Shown here in pieces: positions 24,901-34,764 of a stretch of 64,000 nt of DNA. The position numbers and the translations under genes were made by a program. Below the pieces are notes generated by a model, which worked only from the letters and a program-made list of their open reading frames with translations, was not told the DNA's origin and made no database searches. Origin of the DNA: Amoebophrya sp. A120 (lineage: Eukaryota; Sar; Dinophyceae; Syndiniales; Amoebophryaceae); NCBI GenBank assembly GCA_905178155.1, contig CAJINV010000005.1, positions 2,172,054-2,236,053 on the forward strand, written 5' to 3'. How positions within the stretch are numbered: the stretch's first letter is position 1; each line of letters opens with the position of its first letter.

Positions 24901-25025
24901 TGACAACTCTGGGGCGGGGACGTTTTTACACGGGATACAACACGCAGGGACCGGCGAACCTGCAGCACCCCGAGCAGGTGGACAGGCTGCTATCCATGAT
25001 CGCCGCGAACGAGTCGAAGAAGTAG
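18996..25025 (+). CDS. DNAI1: Axonemal outer-arm dynein intermediate chain, DNAI1/IC1-like WD40 protein
   Basis: Sixteen introns are proposed. Exons run 18996-19256, 19403-19477, 19801-19851, 20025-20270, 20521-20793, 21062-21107, 21324-21359, 21581-21820, 22202-22336, 22585-22697, 22854-22951, 23215-23255, 23541-23555, 23690-23825, 23967-24345, 24488-24653 and 24943-25025, exactly 797 codons plus stop. Family marks: FRGQHQQTLNPVMKTKE and ATEWDIHDTF in the N-terminal half, IMEKSVVQN, then WD repeats with LILFWSLKNPSYPER, GLVDGTVAVYDSRRA, KHTDCVWEVKW, LMSVSGDGKIFQW, ATDDGFVHRCSVSHN, NPFYPNIFLTCSVDWTVRLW, DVVWSPDNSTSFAACMNDGR and VLVCGDGQGTVAVMRAHN. The protein scaffolds outer dynein arms in cilia, so the organism has motile flagella. 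Seven introns are introners from four families. The acceptor at 23689 is the least certain boundary. Confidence 0.9.
19478..19795 (+). mobile_element. Introner, family C (copy C1)
   Basis: 318 bp, TATCAAAATGAAAAATCCCC...GATTTTTCCTTTTGATA, duplication tcttc (19473-19477, 19796-19800). The right arm has the perfect gatatggggagggggg core; the left arm is more diverged. Removal joins ETQTLF to AVPSLCVA in frame. Interior similar to copy C2 in the biotin ligase gene. Confidence 0.88.
20794..21056 (+). mobile_element. Introner, family A (copy A5)
   Basis: 263 bp, TATGATTTGCAAATATGTCT...TTGCATTTGATA. Flanks gtact/gtacc agree at four of five bases. The interior closely resembles copy A7 of the same gene (TGCATGACTCCTGATG motif). 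Removal joins RQQST to QVDSDAE in frame. Confidence 0.88.
21108..21318 (+). mobile_element. Introner, family D (copy D1)
   Basis: 211 bp, TATGCAAAGAAAAAAGTGTT...AACACTTTTTTCCTGTGATA; the arms pair over agtgttacagttacac. Duplication cagtg (21103-21107, 21319-21323). Removal joins LGDVGS to GAEGEKK. Lies only 46 nt of exon downstream of copy A5. Confidence 0.88.
22337..22579 (+). mobile_element. Introner, family A (copy A6), inverted relative to A3
   Basis: 243 bp, TATGGATTGCAAATATGGCT...CATATTTGCAATCCATA, an almost perfect long terminal inverted repeat. Duplication aaccg (22332-22336, 22580-22584). Interior is near the reverse complement of copy A3. Removal restores GLVDGTVAVYD, a conserved WD-repeat strand. 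Confidence 0.92.
22952..23209 (+). mobile_element. Introner, family A (copy A7)
   Basis: 258 bp, TATCAAATGTAAAAATGTCT...TTTTACTTTTGATG; the last base departs from the usual GATA. Duplication cgaaa (22947-22951, 23210-23214). Removal joins QWTMRK to GLEQKQ. Confidence 0.88.
23256..23535 (+). mobile_element. Introner, family B (copy B2)
   Basis: 280 bp, TATCCTGAGTAAAAACGTAC...GTACGTTTTTACTCAGGATA, a perfect terminal inverted repeat of about 27 bp. Duplication actac (23251-23255, 23536-23540). Only 41 nt of exon separate it from copy A7. Confidence 0.92.
24654..24937 (+). mobile_element. Introner, family B (copy B3)
   Basis: 284 bp, TATCCTGAGTAAAAACGTCC...GGACGTTTTTACACGGGATA, duplication caaca (24649-24653, 24938-24942). 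Removal joins VMRAHN to TQGPANLQH in the last exon of the dynein gene. Confidence 0.92.
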
Positions 25026-26069
25026 AAGTAAGCTCCTGTAGGGGGCGCGAGGATTACAATAAACGAAGACGCACTCGCACCAGGGTGGACGACCTCTCGT
25101 CGCGTTTCTTGCGATCAAAATCCACTGCGAATATTAAAACTCAGGGTCGTTCGAAACTGATCATTCGATTGCGTTTTTGTATAATTGCGCATGAAACAAT
25201 ACTGCAATATTAAACGATCAACGTAGGAGAAGCTTGAATAATTACGATTAGCTGTCACTGAAGGATCCACTCTACCTGTGCGTCCGAGTACTATTCTGGA
25301 AGCACTGATGGACAAAAGTTTTTAGTTTAAATCAAACAAGCGCGGCTGCAAGTGCTGCGAGAGAAGAAATTTTTGTTAGATTGATAGGACTGGCACTGGC
25401 TGCAAACGAACTGAATAAAAATGCTTGTGGTCACTAAAGAGAGGATGAATATGATCTACTGTGTACGACACAAGTACAGGTTGTACCTTTTTTCAGATTC
25501 AGAATACTTTACATTTTGCTAGATGCGGCCACCAACTACCTTGTGTAGCTAGTGTAGTGCGCGGATTTGCTTCTAGGACTGCATCTCAGTCACACAACGG
25601 AAAAATAAAGCAGCGATAAATTTGACAACAACCACAAAAAAACTGCAGGGTTTTTGGCGACGCTTCTAGTAGATTGTAGTATCATGGATATGGTCGGTAG
25701 TTCTAGCATTCTCCTCACCTTTATTGTCCCCTCGTTTTGTAGTTGTATCACACGAGCCTACAAGAAAAGTTCACTTGTCATCACGTAAGACTCCTTGACT
25801 GGTTGTTTGGTCAAGCGTGATGTAGTGCTATCGCGACAGAAGGTTATTTTTTCCCTAAAGTATCACATTAACAGTATCGCTGTCACAGCTTCGAGCTTTT
25901 TAGTTTTACACTGACTAAGATTTTTGTGTTTCCATTATTTTGCAATACTATTTACGATGCCTACAGTGAGGTCTGTGGTACAGACCGACGGAGTAAGTAC
26001 TTCTTTTGTTCTCCGCAAAAGTACGATAGCAAAACTCCAGTTTAACAAAATCTCTTTAACCTAGGAAAA
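25026..26069. other. Intergenic, no gene seen
   Basis: About 1 kb of A+T-rich DNA after the dynein gene. No frame above about 100 codons with recognisable content, no RNA gene seen. Confidence 0.45.
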
Positions 26070-27354
26070 TACAAGACGCAATCCTTTCCCATGACAGAAT
26101 ACGTATGTTCCAGTATCTGGCATCAGGTTCACTTGCTACCACTTCAACCTAGGAAAATACTCCAATAACCGGAATAAGCGTCCCAGTTCGAAATAAGCAT
26201 TGCGGTTATGCTATGAAACAGGTTAGGGGGTGGCAAAGCAGGCGAGTCTGGCAGGCTTTTTTTTTGTTTTCAGTGTGTGTCTTTTGCTGCTCTAAGTAGG
26301 AATGCGAATGAGGAATGCGGGTGATGAACTCAAATGATGAATGCGAATGATGAATGAGAATAACAAGCCAACTGGTTTCGGCTTTCAAGAAGGGGGCGGG
26401 GCGCGACTACTCCTCACCCGATGCAAAAACATGCTTTATGTTTATCGTTTTGTATTTGTATGGATGCAGCTGCAGTAAGTGTATAAAGATAAAGAGGCGT
26501 TTAGTTTTTTCGTCGCATAGGAAAACTCGCACTCTACAAGGGCGTATGGGTGGGCCCTCGTAGTGTTCGGCAAAGACTACGTGGGACCCCCGGGGTTTTT
26601 GGGAGCAAGTGAACCGCGGGATGGGGCCGCGGTCGCGGCGCGGGGCCCTTGGCGGGGTTTTTTTTTGTTGAGGGCGTAGGATTTGGGGATTCGGGTTTTG
26701 GGTTTGGACTGAGGGAGGGGAGGTTTTTTCCGCCACCCCCCGGCAGCTCTGCAGGGTTTGGGGATTTGGGGCGGCCTGTTGCCAAATCTTGCATGCCCGC
26801 CCCCCGACCGTGTTTGAAAAAATAAAACGGCCGGAGCGCGCGGGGCGCGGATCTTCGCCCCGCGAGATCCCGCCCCCGCGCCTTGCGCCCCGCGGCGGGC
26901 CCCTGCTCGCCCGGCCGATGCATCCTGGCCGGGCGGTGGTGGCCCCCCTTCGTTTTTTCGTTTTCAGGGGAAGTGGCGTTTTTTCTGTTCTCGAAAGGAC
27001 CGACGTTGCGGGCACCCTTCGGGCGCGATTGCGGTATACGGCAGCACACGGCGCGGGAAGGGTGCCAAGATAGAGCTTCCCCGGTCGCGTCGCCTTTTCA
27101 CCGCGTAAATTAATGCGTAGGCCCCGTTTCCCCACTGGCCTGCGTTAATATATAAAACCAACAAGGCTCCCGCTGCCTATCCTGTTGCCTGAACGAAAAG
27201 AAAAAAGTTCAAAAATTCGTCGAGTTTTTAGAACGCATGGGCATAACCTTGGCCGCTTAAATCTGTTATTTCGAACTGGGACGCTTAATCCGGTATATCG
27301 AGTACAATACGCAATCCTTTCCCATGACAGAATACGTATGTTCCAGTATCTGGC
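26070..27354. repeat. Block bounded by 52-bp direct repeats and internal 28-bp inverted repeats
   Basis: A 52-bp sequence at 26070-26121 recurs at 27303-27354 with one mismatch (core acgcaatcctttcccatgac). Inside these, 26169-26196 (ccggaataagcgtcccagtt...) is inverted at 27266-27293 with one mismatch. The enclosed ~1.07 kb holds a GAATGC/GATGAATG-type simple repeat (26298-26362) and a strongly G+C-rich stretch (26570-27080). The right-hand direct repeat contains the ATG (27324) that opens the FHA-PP2C frame. The arrangement resembles an insertion with terminal repeats, but no transposase is seen. An antisense frame of 242 codons (27135-26407) is Arg/Pro-rich and not recognised. Confidence 0.65.
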
Positions 27355-30300
27355 CCGGTGTTTTTTGTTACCGTAGCAGCACAGAAGGGACAGAACACAG
27401 TTCGGAAAAATCAAAAAAAGCAGCAGCAGCCGCAGTTGCACTCTCGTCGTCGACAAGGAATAACAAGCTGGTTGTAACCTCTTCTGCACGACAACATCCT
27501 GAAGGCACTAGTCCTGCTTGTCCCTCATCCCACCAAGCGAAGCTTGTCGGGACGAAGGACAAAGGAAAGCAAGGAAGTGATAAAATCAACAGGATACAAA
27601 GCAATAAAGACGTTTTTGAGGTACGAAGAGTCGAACTGCCTCGCCAAGAAAATTACATTAGCGAAGACGAGATGCAATACACGACTTCGTACACGGCCAG
27701 CACGAGGAGCTCCCGCTTGCAGGCGGATGCCGTTGCGGCCGGGGGCGCGTGCTCGCGTGCCGGCGCAGCAGCGACTGGCGCTAGTTTTTCTCAGCTTCAT
27801 CAGGGGAAGAAGTTGAATGACAAAGAGCTTGCTGCCAACAAAATTCTGAAGCAGGAGAAAATATTAAATGGCGCTAGTGGAGGTCCACTTCAAAATGGTC
27901 AGCAACAGAGGGAAGTTGTAGCACAGTCAAATCTCATTTATTCCACGACCACCACGAGAAGCCGAGGGAAAACGGATCCTGCAATAAGTTGTCTTACGAC
28001 AACAAATAAGGCCACTTCATCGTCCACTGTGAAAGTAAGAGAGAGAATATCCAGCACGACTACAGCACCTACGCACACGACCTCCTGCTCCCAAGGAACA
28101 TCAACTACGAGCGTGGCAGCAGCCGGATCAGCAGCAGCCTCCTCGAAGCACAAAAGCTTGACCTCTAGTCCTTGCCCCAGTCGGAGAAGTAGAGCTGGGA
28201 CTACAGGTGAAACTGGCTCTGTAAGTGCGAAGAAGGGCGTGGCCGCAGGTGGATCGTCGGGCGGAGAAGTAGCGAATGGTGTGAACGACCCCGTTCCTGT
28301 AGTGACAGCGATCGCTTCGAATAGAAGTACTACGACGAGCAGAGGAGCTCGGACCAAGTCCGCATCTGGTGCTGTCGGAGTCGTAGGATCTTCCGACGTC
28401 GTGCCTGCTCCTGGAGAACGGAAGGAAGAAGCCGCAGCGTGTAGTCCTTCTCAAGGAGAGGAAGTCTTCGACGTGAAGCGGGGCCCTACAGCTTCTACTT
28501 CAGCCGATACGAAAGTCCCAGGCGAAGCAGGAGCAGGAGTAGCTCCTCAACAGCATCCGTCCACATCATTCGCTTCCGGAGCTGCAGATAAAAATGCTAC
28601 AGCTATTCTGGCCACGACAGTTCAGGAGTTAGACGACCAACTGGCGCGACTGAAAAAGGAAGAAGCTTTGCTGCTTCGTTCTTGCCTCTCCCGCGGTCTC
28701 CCGAAGTTGCAGGAAGTATCCGCGACCCGACTCGAGCAAAGCAGACACGAACGCGAGAGGCTGAAGCAGCGGCGGGAGACATTAACCGGCGAGCCCGCGA
28801 GTCCCGGCGGGGGGTATAATTACAACAGTAAAAAGAACCACGATCATCCGAGTACGCCGGTAAAAAATACCACGAAAACATCAAGTAAGGATTCACAAGA
28901 ACAAGTACTACACCTCAACGGAGGGCAGTCCGGTCAGTATCCACAGCCAAAATCTCCGCAGACTGTCGTGCACAGTAGGACCAAACGGGCGGAACAAAAC
29001 TTCGAGTCGTGTTCTGTTTCATCATCTTCCCAACCTACTGCTCAGAAGTACAACAACCACCCCTACCAGACAAACCAGGAGCGGCTGGTGGCGCGGCACC
29101 ACGCGAATGTAGCGCAGCAGAGTCAACGTAGCACAGGAACAACTTCAGAGCACAACACAGCACGAAAACTCCTCCCGTTCGGGCACGAGCCGGTCGCAGT
29201 GACCCCAACATCCAATCGGGGCGGCGCGAATAAACAAGCGAATTACATCAACAATCGGGCAGCTGGTACAACAGCTGCACACGAGAGTTCTAGCGCTACT
29301 TTCGCGAACCAGGCACAGCAGCTACTCAGCGGCGCTTGCTTAGAACTGCAGTCCGCGGCGCGAGCGGTCGCGGGTACGAGTCATTCTCAACATTCGCCTA
29401 GTGCAACAACTTCTAGCCGCAACGGGGTTAATAAAACGCCGACAAATAATAGTAGTAATTGTGCTACTACACCACCGGGTCATCATCTTTCGACGTCTAC
29501 CCGAACGCCAACGAACGGCAGTAGGAATTATTTTCCATCCTCTTCGCTCGCTCAATATCAACTGTAAAAATGTCTGGGTCTGGAAGATTCTAACACTTGT
29601 CATGCACGTTTTGCATGAGCCATGATGTCTGTGATGCATACCCTAGCAATACAGATTTTTTGAGGGCTTCTTGATGCGCATTCCGCATGACAAATGCCTT
29701 CTCAGCGTAGCAAAAATTGCATCCCCTTTGGTACTCATGCAATACAGATTTTTTTGGAATCCAAACGCAGCATCACAGGTTGCATTCTTCCAGACCCAGA
29801 CACTTTTCCATTTGATACTCAACAAGCTCACCCAAAAACTACCCCAAGCACGACTTCTAAATCTCTCCGGACCAACCGCCTGATGTTTCCGCCGATCAAC
29901 CCGCAGAGCGACAAGAATGTCGCGAAACCGCCGCTGTTTCCGGTTTTGAACGCGGAAACCCTGGGGAAGCGGAAAGTGACGGACCTGAAACCCGGGACCA
30001 AGAACGACTACTGCCTGAAATGCACCTCCGGCGCGTTCCGGGGCCGGTATCTCTACCCGTCGCCCGAGGGGGAACTGTTTGGGGGCGACGCGGAGAACCC
30101 GCACCTGACCATGCTTATCAAATGTAAAAATGTCTGGGTCTGGAAGATTCTGACACTTGTCATGCACGTTTTGCATGAGCCCTGATGTCTGTGATGCATG
30201 CCCTAGCATCACAGATTTTTTGAGAGCTTCTTGATGCCTATTCCGCATGACAAATGTCCTCGCCGCGTAGCAAGAATGACACTCCCTGTGGTACTCATGC

Positions 30301-33300
30301 AATACATTTTTTTTTGGAATCCAAATGCAGCATCACAAGTTGCATTCTTCCAGACCCAGACATTTTTACATTTGATAATGCTGATCGAGAACGCGGGTTT
30401 GGCAAACGTGCACGCCCGGATCGAAACCGGTTCGGCGGGAGGAGCGGGTTCAAGTGCTGGCGTCGTCGGGGGAGCAGTGGTTTCCGGATCGGAACAGGAA
30501 GGTGGGTCGAGCTCGAGTACTTCAGGAAGACCGCAGCTGTTCTTGGAGGCCGAACAGGGCGATACCTGGACGGCGGTGCGGTGGAACAGAAGTTTGCCGG
30601 TATGATTGTTTGGAATGCTATATTTGTCATGTCAGATCGCCTGCTTTATTCCAAAAGTGTGCCGGTCTGTGGGCGGTAAGGACAGCGAACATGACTTCTT
30701 TGCAGCATTCTAAATGAATGTTGCGCATAATCGATCCTGTTCTTGATATTGTATGTGACAACTACAACTACTCGAAAAACCGTAATTAGCGGCTAAGTTG
30801 GTACGGCCCACAGAACAAGAGCAAGCGAATGAAACTTTTTCCGCACGACTGCTAGCTCCTGCATTCTCCGACTTCCCGAGCTAAGTGCTGCAGGATTTCT
30901 CTCCTTCTGCTTTTTCCCTGGGGAAAAAACCGCGCGCGTCCGTACTTGAGATTTTGCGTTTTATTCACTCGATGACGATGATGCGCAAATGCAAAAACTG
31001 TGAGGCATAAGTTCCCTAATGGCGCGTGCCATTAGGGAACTTATGTTTTTGCATTTTCGAAAAACATAAGTTCCCTATTGGCACGTGCAACTAGGGAACT
31101 TATGGCTCGAGATTTTGGGTTTTTCTTTTTTTTCACTCCATCCTGCGAAAAGAAAACGCAAAAACTCTGAGGCATAAGTTCCCCAATGGCACGTGCCATT
31201 AGGGAACTTATGTTTTTGCATTTTCGAAAAACATAAGTTCCCTATTGGCACGTGCAACTAGGGAACTTATGGCTCGAGATTTTGGGTTTTTTTCACTCGA
31301 TGATGCGCAAGTGGAAATGCAAAAACTCTGAAGCATAAGTTCCCTAATGGCGCGGGCCTTTAGGGAGCTTATGTTTTTGCATTTTCGAAAAGCATAGAAA
31401 TAGATATCCTATTTGAGTGCGTAAATAGGAAGCTAGTCCTTTGATGAAGCTTTGGTTTTTTTCCGCAAAGGGAGCGCTTTGAAGCTTTGGCTTTTTTCCG
31501 CAAGAATAGAAAGGGAGCGCCTCGCCCTGGTGCAAGGGTTTTCATTTCTGCTCGTGTCATGGGGACCACGCACGGCGCGACGCAATAGCTTTCTTGTTTT
31601 GTGGCTCGGAAAGAGTTACCACTTTAGCCGCTTATTACGGTATGCCGAGTACTACAAACTGCTCCAAGAAAATAAATCGCGCAGTTTTTGTAAGTAGACA
31701 AAGCATCTTCAAAATAAACAGCTCCAGCCCGGGCAGGACGTGGAGTTCACCTCTCCGAACCTGACCCTCCGGCTGAAAGTCCAGGAAGGCGAGGTGGTGG
31801 ACGACGAGATTTTGGAGTGGTTGCGGCTGTACAGCAGCGAGGCAAGTCGCGAAGCGGTGAACCCGTCCTGCAAATCGCTGGAGGATCTCCGGGACAAAAC
31901 GCCCGAGCAGGTGATCACGGGAGATCCGGAGAAGATCACCGCCGGAATCCGGACCGGCTTGGAGGAACTGGGGAGACAGTAAGACTGGCTATAGTTTTGC
32001 GATGAATTCATAGTTGTGACGAGGAGTATAACCATCTAGAAGCAAGCTCCTCGGTTGATGGATCTTTCGCTTTTTGGAAAGCAGGAGCAGAACTTCAGCA
32101 AATAGTAAAGCTTTTTTCGTATAGATGAAAATCACGCATCAATTTTGCTTTTTCCCCCCATCTGCTACTGCGGCCATCAACCAGGTTTCCGCCCAACGTG
32201 CCGTACCCAAAGACGCGGTTGAAAATCGTCGACGAAGCTAGCGGCAAGGAGTACGCGAACGTCGGCTGGAGCGGTGGGCACGTGCTGTTGGAAAACCCCA
32301 ATTCTCCCGCGAAGAGCCTGGACACGTCGCAGTTGGACTTGTCTTCGGGCCGGGGCAGTTTGTCGCCGAGTCAGCGACGCATCGGCTCAAAAAGCTTGAT
32401 GGGTATAAAGATACAATTGATTCAAGAAGGCTTGTTTTTCGGTTTTTGATTTTGAAGGGTTGTTTACAGTGACCTTGTGTCATCAAATCTATTCATGTAG
32501 TTGAGAAAAATCTAGACTTGTGATCGTTCACCTATAAAAACGACAAATAACTGCCAACAGCCGCTGCCATCGAGCAGATGAACGGCATACGTGTCGCTTC
32601 CTCCGAACTCGAGCGCTCCGAGGCCTTCAGGATATGTTACTGCAGCAATGGAAAGTGGTACTGCCACTTCGAGCAGGAGTGCAACACGGGCAGCAAGCAC
32701 TGGCTGCGGCTTTTGCCGGGGCAGAAGCACAATCTGCAGCCGGGGGATGTCTTCAGGATAGGAGAGCTGGAGTTCGCAGTGTTGAGGTATACAAACTGAT
32801 CATTTTGGGTTTCTGTGATTGAATACAATACAACTACACGGTCAAATGTTGTGGAAAAAGGCAGAAAGTGCTAAGAATTTTCGCAGGAACTACAACCATT
32901 TTTCGCCGCGCAACAATTCTCCAGGTACAATTACGGCACGGCCTGCGACAAGGGGTTTCGAGCCAGCATGGAAGACGCCGAGCTGGTCGAGCAGGACCTG
33001 TGCGTGTCCTCGCACCGGCTCTGTTCCATGTTCAGCATCTACGACGGACACTGCAAGCGCGACTGCGTCGATTTCATCCGCGCGCGCCTGCATCTGGATT
33101 TGGCCTACAACCTGCAGCAGAACATCGACGAGACAGAAGACGTATATAGTGTTTTAGGATTTTGCATCAGAAGTAGATGGGTCATCTTGATGTTCACCAG
33201 AGTCGATAGAGCATAAAACAAAATGCATGTCACACAACTTTTTTGTAGCAAGACAAAGCCAACATTTTTTCACTGCATGTAAATCTAAATACAGGTCCAT

Positions 33301-34764
33301 TCCCTGGTCGGTCGCGCCATTTGGGATTCCTGTCTCGCGGTCGACGAGGCGTTCCGGCAGGTGACGCGGCCCAACCTGGGCTACGACCTGCGCGGCCCGG
33401 ACCCGGGGCCCAAGGAGGAAACCGACGCGGAACGCGAGGTCCGGGAGATGAATCCCGCCGGTGGGAACCAAATGAACCAACCGGCGAGTTCCGGGTGCGC
33501 GGCGGTGTTCGCCGTACTGCTCGGCACCAGTCTGTACGTGGCCTGCATCGGCGACAGTCGCGCGGTGCTCGCGCGGTCCGGAACGGCGTACGAGCTTTCC
33601 TGGGACCAGCGCCCCGAGCGCGACGACGAGCGCGAGCGGATTCTCGCCCGCGGCGGCTTTGTCTCCTTCAACCGCGTTTTGGGGCGCCTCGCGGTCTCCC
33701 GCGCGTTTGGCGACTACGAATACAAGTTTTTGAACCTGAAAGAGGTCTCCGGACCGCTAGTCATCGCGGAGCCGGAAGTCCGGTACTGCGAACTCGAGGT
33801 ATCAAGAGTAAAAATGTCTGGGTCTGGAAGAATGCAACTTCTGATGCTGAATTTGGATTCCAAAAAAATCTGTATTGCATGAGCAGCAAAGGGAGTGTAA
33901 TTTTTGCTACGCGGAGAGGGCATTTGTCATGCGGAATAGGCATCGCGAAGCCAAATCTGTATTGCTAGGGCATGCATCACAGACATCATGGCGCAGGCAA
34001 AACGTGCATGACAAGTGTCAGAATCTTCCAGACCCAGACATTTTTACATTTGATACGAGGAAGAGAAGGACGAATTTCTGGTGCTCGCCTGCGACGGCCT
34101 GTGGGACGTGATTCGCTCGCAGGAGGCGGTTATCAAACGCAAAAATGTCTGAGCCTGGAAGATTGCAACTTGTGATGCTGCATTTGGATTCCAAAAAAAT
34201 CTGTATTGCATGAGTACCGAAGGGAATGCAATTTTTGCTACGCTGAGAAGGCATTCGTCATGCGGAATAGGCATCAAGAAGCCCTCAAAAAAATTGTATT
34301 GCTAGGGTATGCATCACAGACATCATGGCTCATGCAAAACGTGCCTGACAAGTGTCAGAATCTTCCAGACACTTTTACAGTTGATAGCGGTGGACTTCGT
34401 GCACGAAAAATTGGCGGAGCAGCGGGCGGCGGCGAGTGGGTCTTCTATGAAGGAAACCAGCCCGACCCAAGAACATCAAGTATCCGCAAACAACGCGGAC
34501 GCAACAACCTCGCCGATGTCGGCAATCGGCACCGCAGAGCCGGTGATGATTGACCCGGACGCGATTGCCAAGGCACTAGTGTACGAGGCGATTCACGTGC
34601 GCAAATCCCGGGACAACGTCTCTTGCGTCGTCGTGTTGTTACAGAAGGAGTACAAGCCAAAACCCGCCACGAGCCCGGCGTCGAGTGAGGGAATGGTGCC
34701 AGCGGCCGGAGGAGCAGCGGAGGATACCAGTGGCTTGCCGGAAGGCGTGGAGGCCGTCGACTGA
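27324..34764 (+). CDS. FHA-domain PP2C-family protein phosphatase with long Ser/Thr-rich N-terminus
   Basis: Proposed exons: 27324-29555, 29823-30115, 30383-30599, 31722-31978, 32185-32402, 32561-32786, 32925-33141, 33295-33799, 34061-34130 and 34392-34764, exactly 1535 aa. Residues 1 to about 780 are Ser/Thr/Gln-rich low complexity. Two FHA-like parts follow: LFGGDAENPHLTM..ANVHARIE (near 805-860), and a second ending in LQPGDVFRIGELEFAVLRY (about 1050-1147). The PP2C domain (about 1148-1500) has GFRASMEDAE, SIYDGH, GCAAVFAVL..YVACIGDSRAV, RVLGRLAVSRAFGDYE, FLVLACDGLWDVI and RDNVSCVVVL; metal-binding aspartates are kept. Departures: YDGH is followed by CK rather than GG, and the usual DHxP is DQRP. 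It is a Ser/Thr phosphatase, probably directed to phosphopeptides by FHA (inference). Four of nine introns are family A introners. The start is uncertain; ATG 27672 is an alternative. Confidence 0.85.
29556..29817 (+). mobile_element. Introner, family A (copy A8)
   Basis: 262 bp, TATCAACTGTAAAAATGTCT...TTCCATTTGATA, duplication ctcaa (29551-29555, 29818-29822). Nearly identical through its interior to A9, and reverse complementary to A10 and A11 in the same gene. Removal continues the Ser/Thr-rich frame into the FHA region. Confidence 0.92.
30116..30377 (+). mobile_element. Introner, family A (copy A9)
   Basis: 262 bp, TATCAAATGTAAAAATGTCT...TTTTTACATTTGATA, the most perfect inverted repeat of the set. 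Duplication atgct (30111-30115, 30378-30382). Removal gives HLTMLIENAGLANVHARIE, an FHA strand. None of the six possible junctions is GT-AG. Confidence 0.93.
31006..31400. repeat. Tandem array of 40-bp palindromes inside an intron
   Basis: Lies in the 1122-nt GT-AG intron 30600-31721 of the FHA-PP2C gene. Five copies of a near-perfect 40-bp palindrome of the form CATAAGTTCCCTA-(AT)TGGC-rCGyG-...-TAGGGAACTTATG occur at 31006-31045, 31065-31104, 31173-31212, 31232-31271 and 31334-31373. They are arranged as 161-167-bp units of two palindromes plus a conserved spacer (tttttgcattttcgaaaa; gctcgagattttgggttttt), and the third unit is truncated. Palindrome centres contain CACGTG or GCGCGTGC. The rest of the intron has a smaller 36-bp-spaced repeat (31446-31467, 31481-31502). 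Confidence 0.92.
33800..34055 (+). mobile_element. Introner, family A (copy A10), GT-AG compatible
   Basis: 256 bp, TATCAAGAGTAAAAATGTCT...TTTACATTTGATA, duplication cgagg (33795-33799, 34056-34060). The last g of the duplication plus TATC gives a GT start and the right copy supplies AG, so GTATCA...CGAG is possible. Interior is the reverse complement of A8/A9. Removal joins RYCELEE to EKDEFLVLACDG. Confidence 0.92.
34131..34386 (+). mobile_element. Introner, family A (copy A11)
   Basis: 256 bp, TATCAAACGCAAAAATGTCT...CTTTTACAGTTGATA; the right arm has lost part of the CCAGACCCAGAC block (only ccagacac remains). Duplication gcggt (34126-34130, 34387-34391). Removal restores GLWDVIRSQEAVDFVHEKL of the PP2C domain. 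Same orientation as A10. Confidence 0.92.

Noticed and set aside
26407-27135. 242-codon antisense frame in the repeat-bounded block
   Set aside because: Arg/Pro-rich, produced by G+C-rich DNA, no domain or good start; kept only as a note.
29556-34386. Spaced repeats suggestive of a CRISPR-like array
   Set aside because: The repeats are ends of introners in a eukaryotic gene, with inverted rather than direct arrangement and unequal exon spacers.
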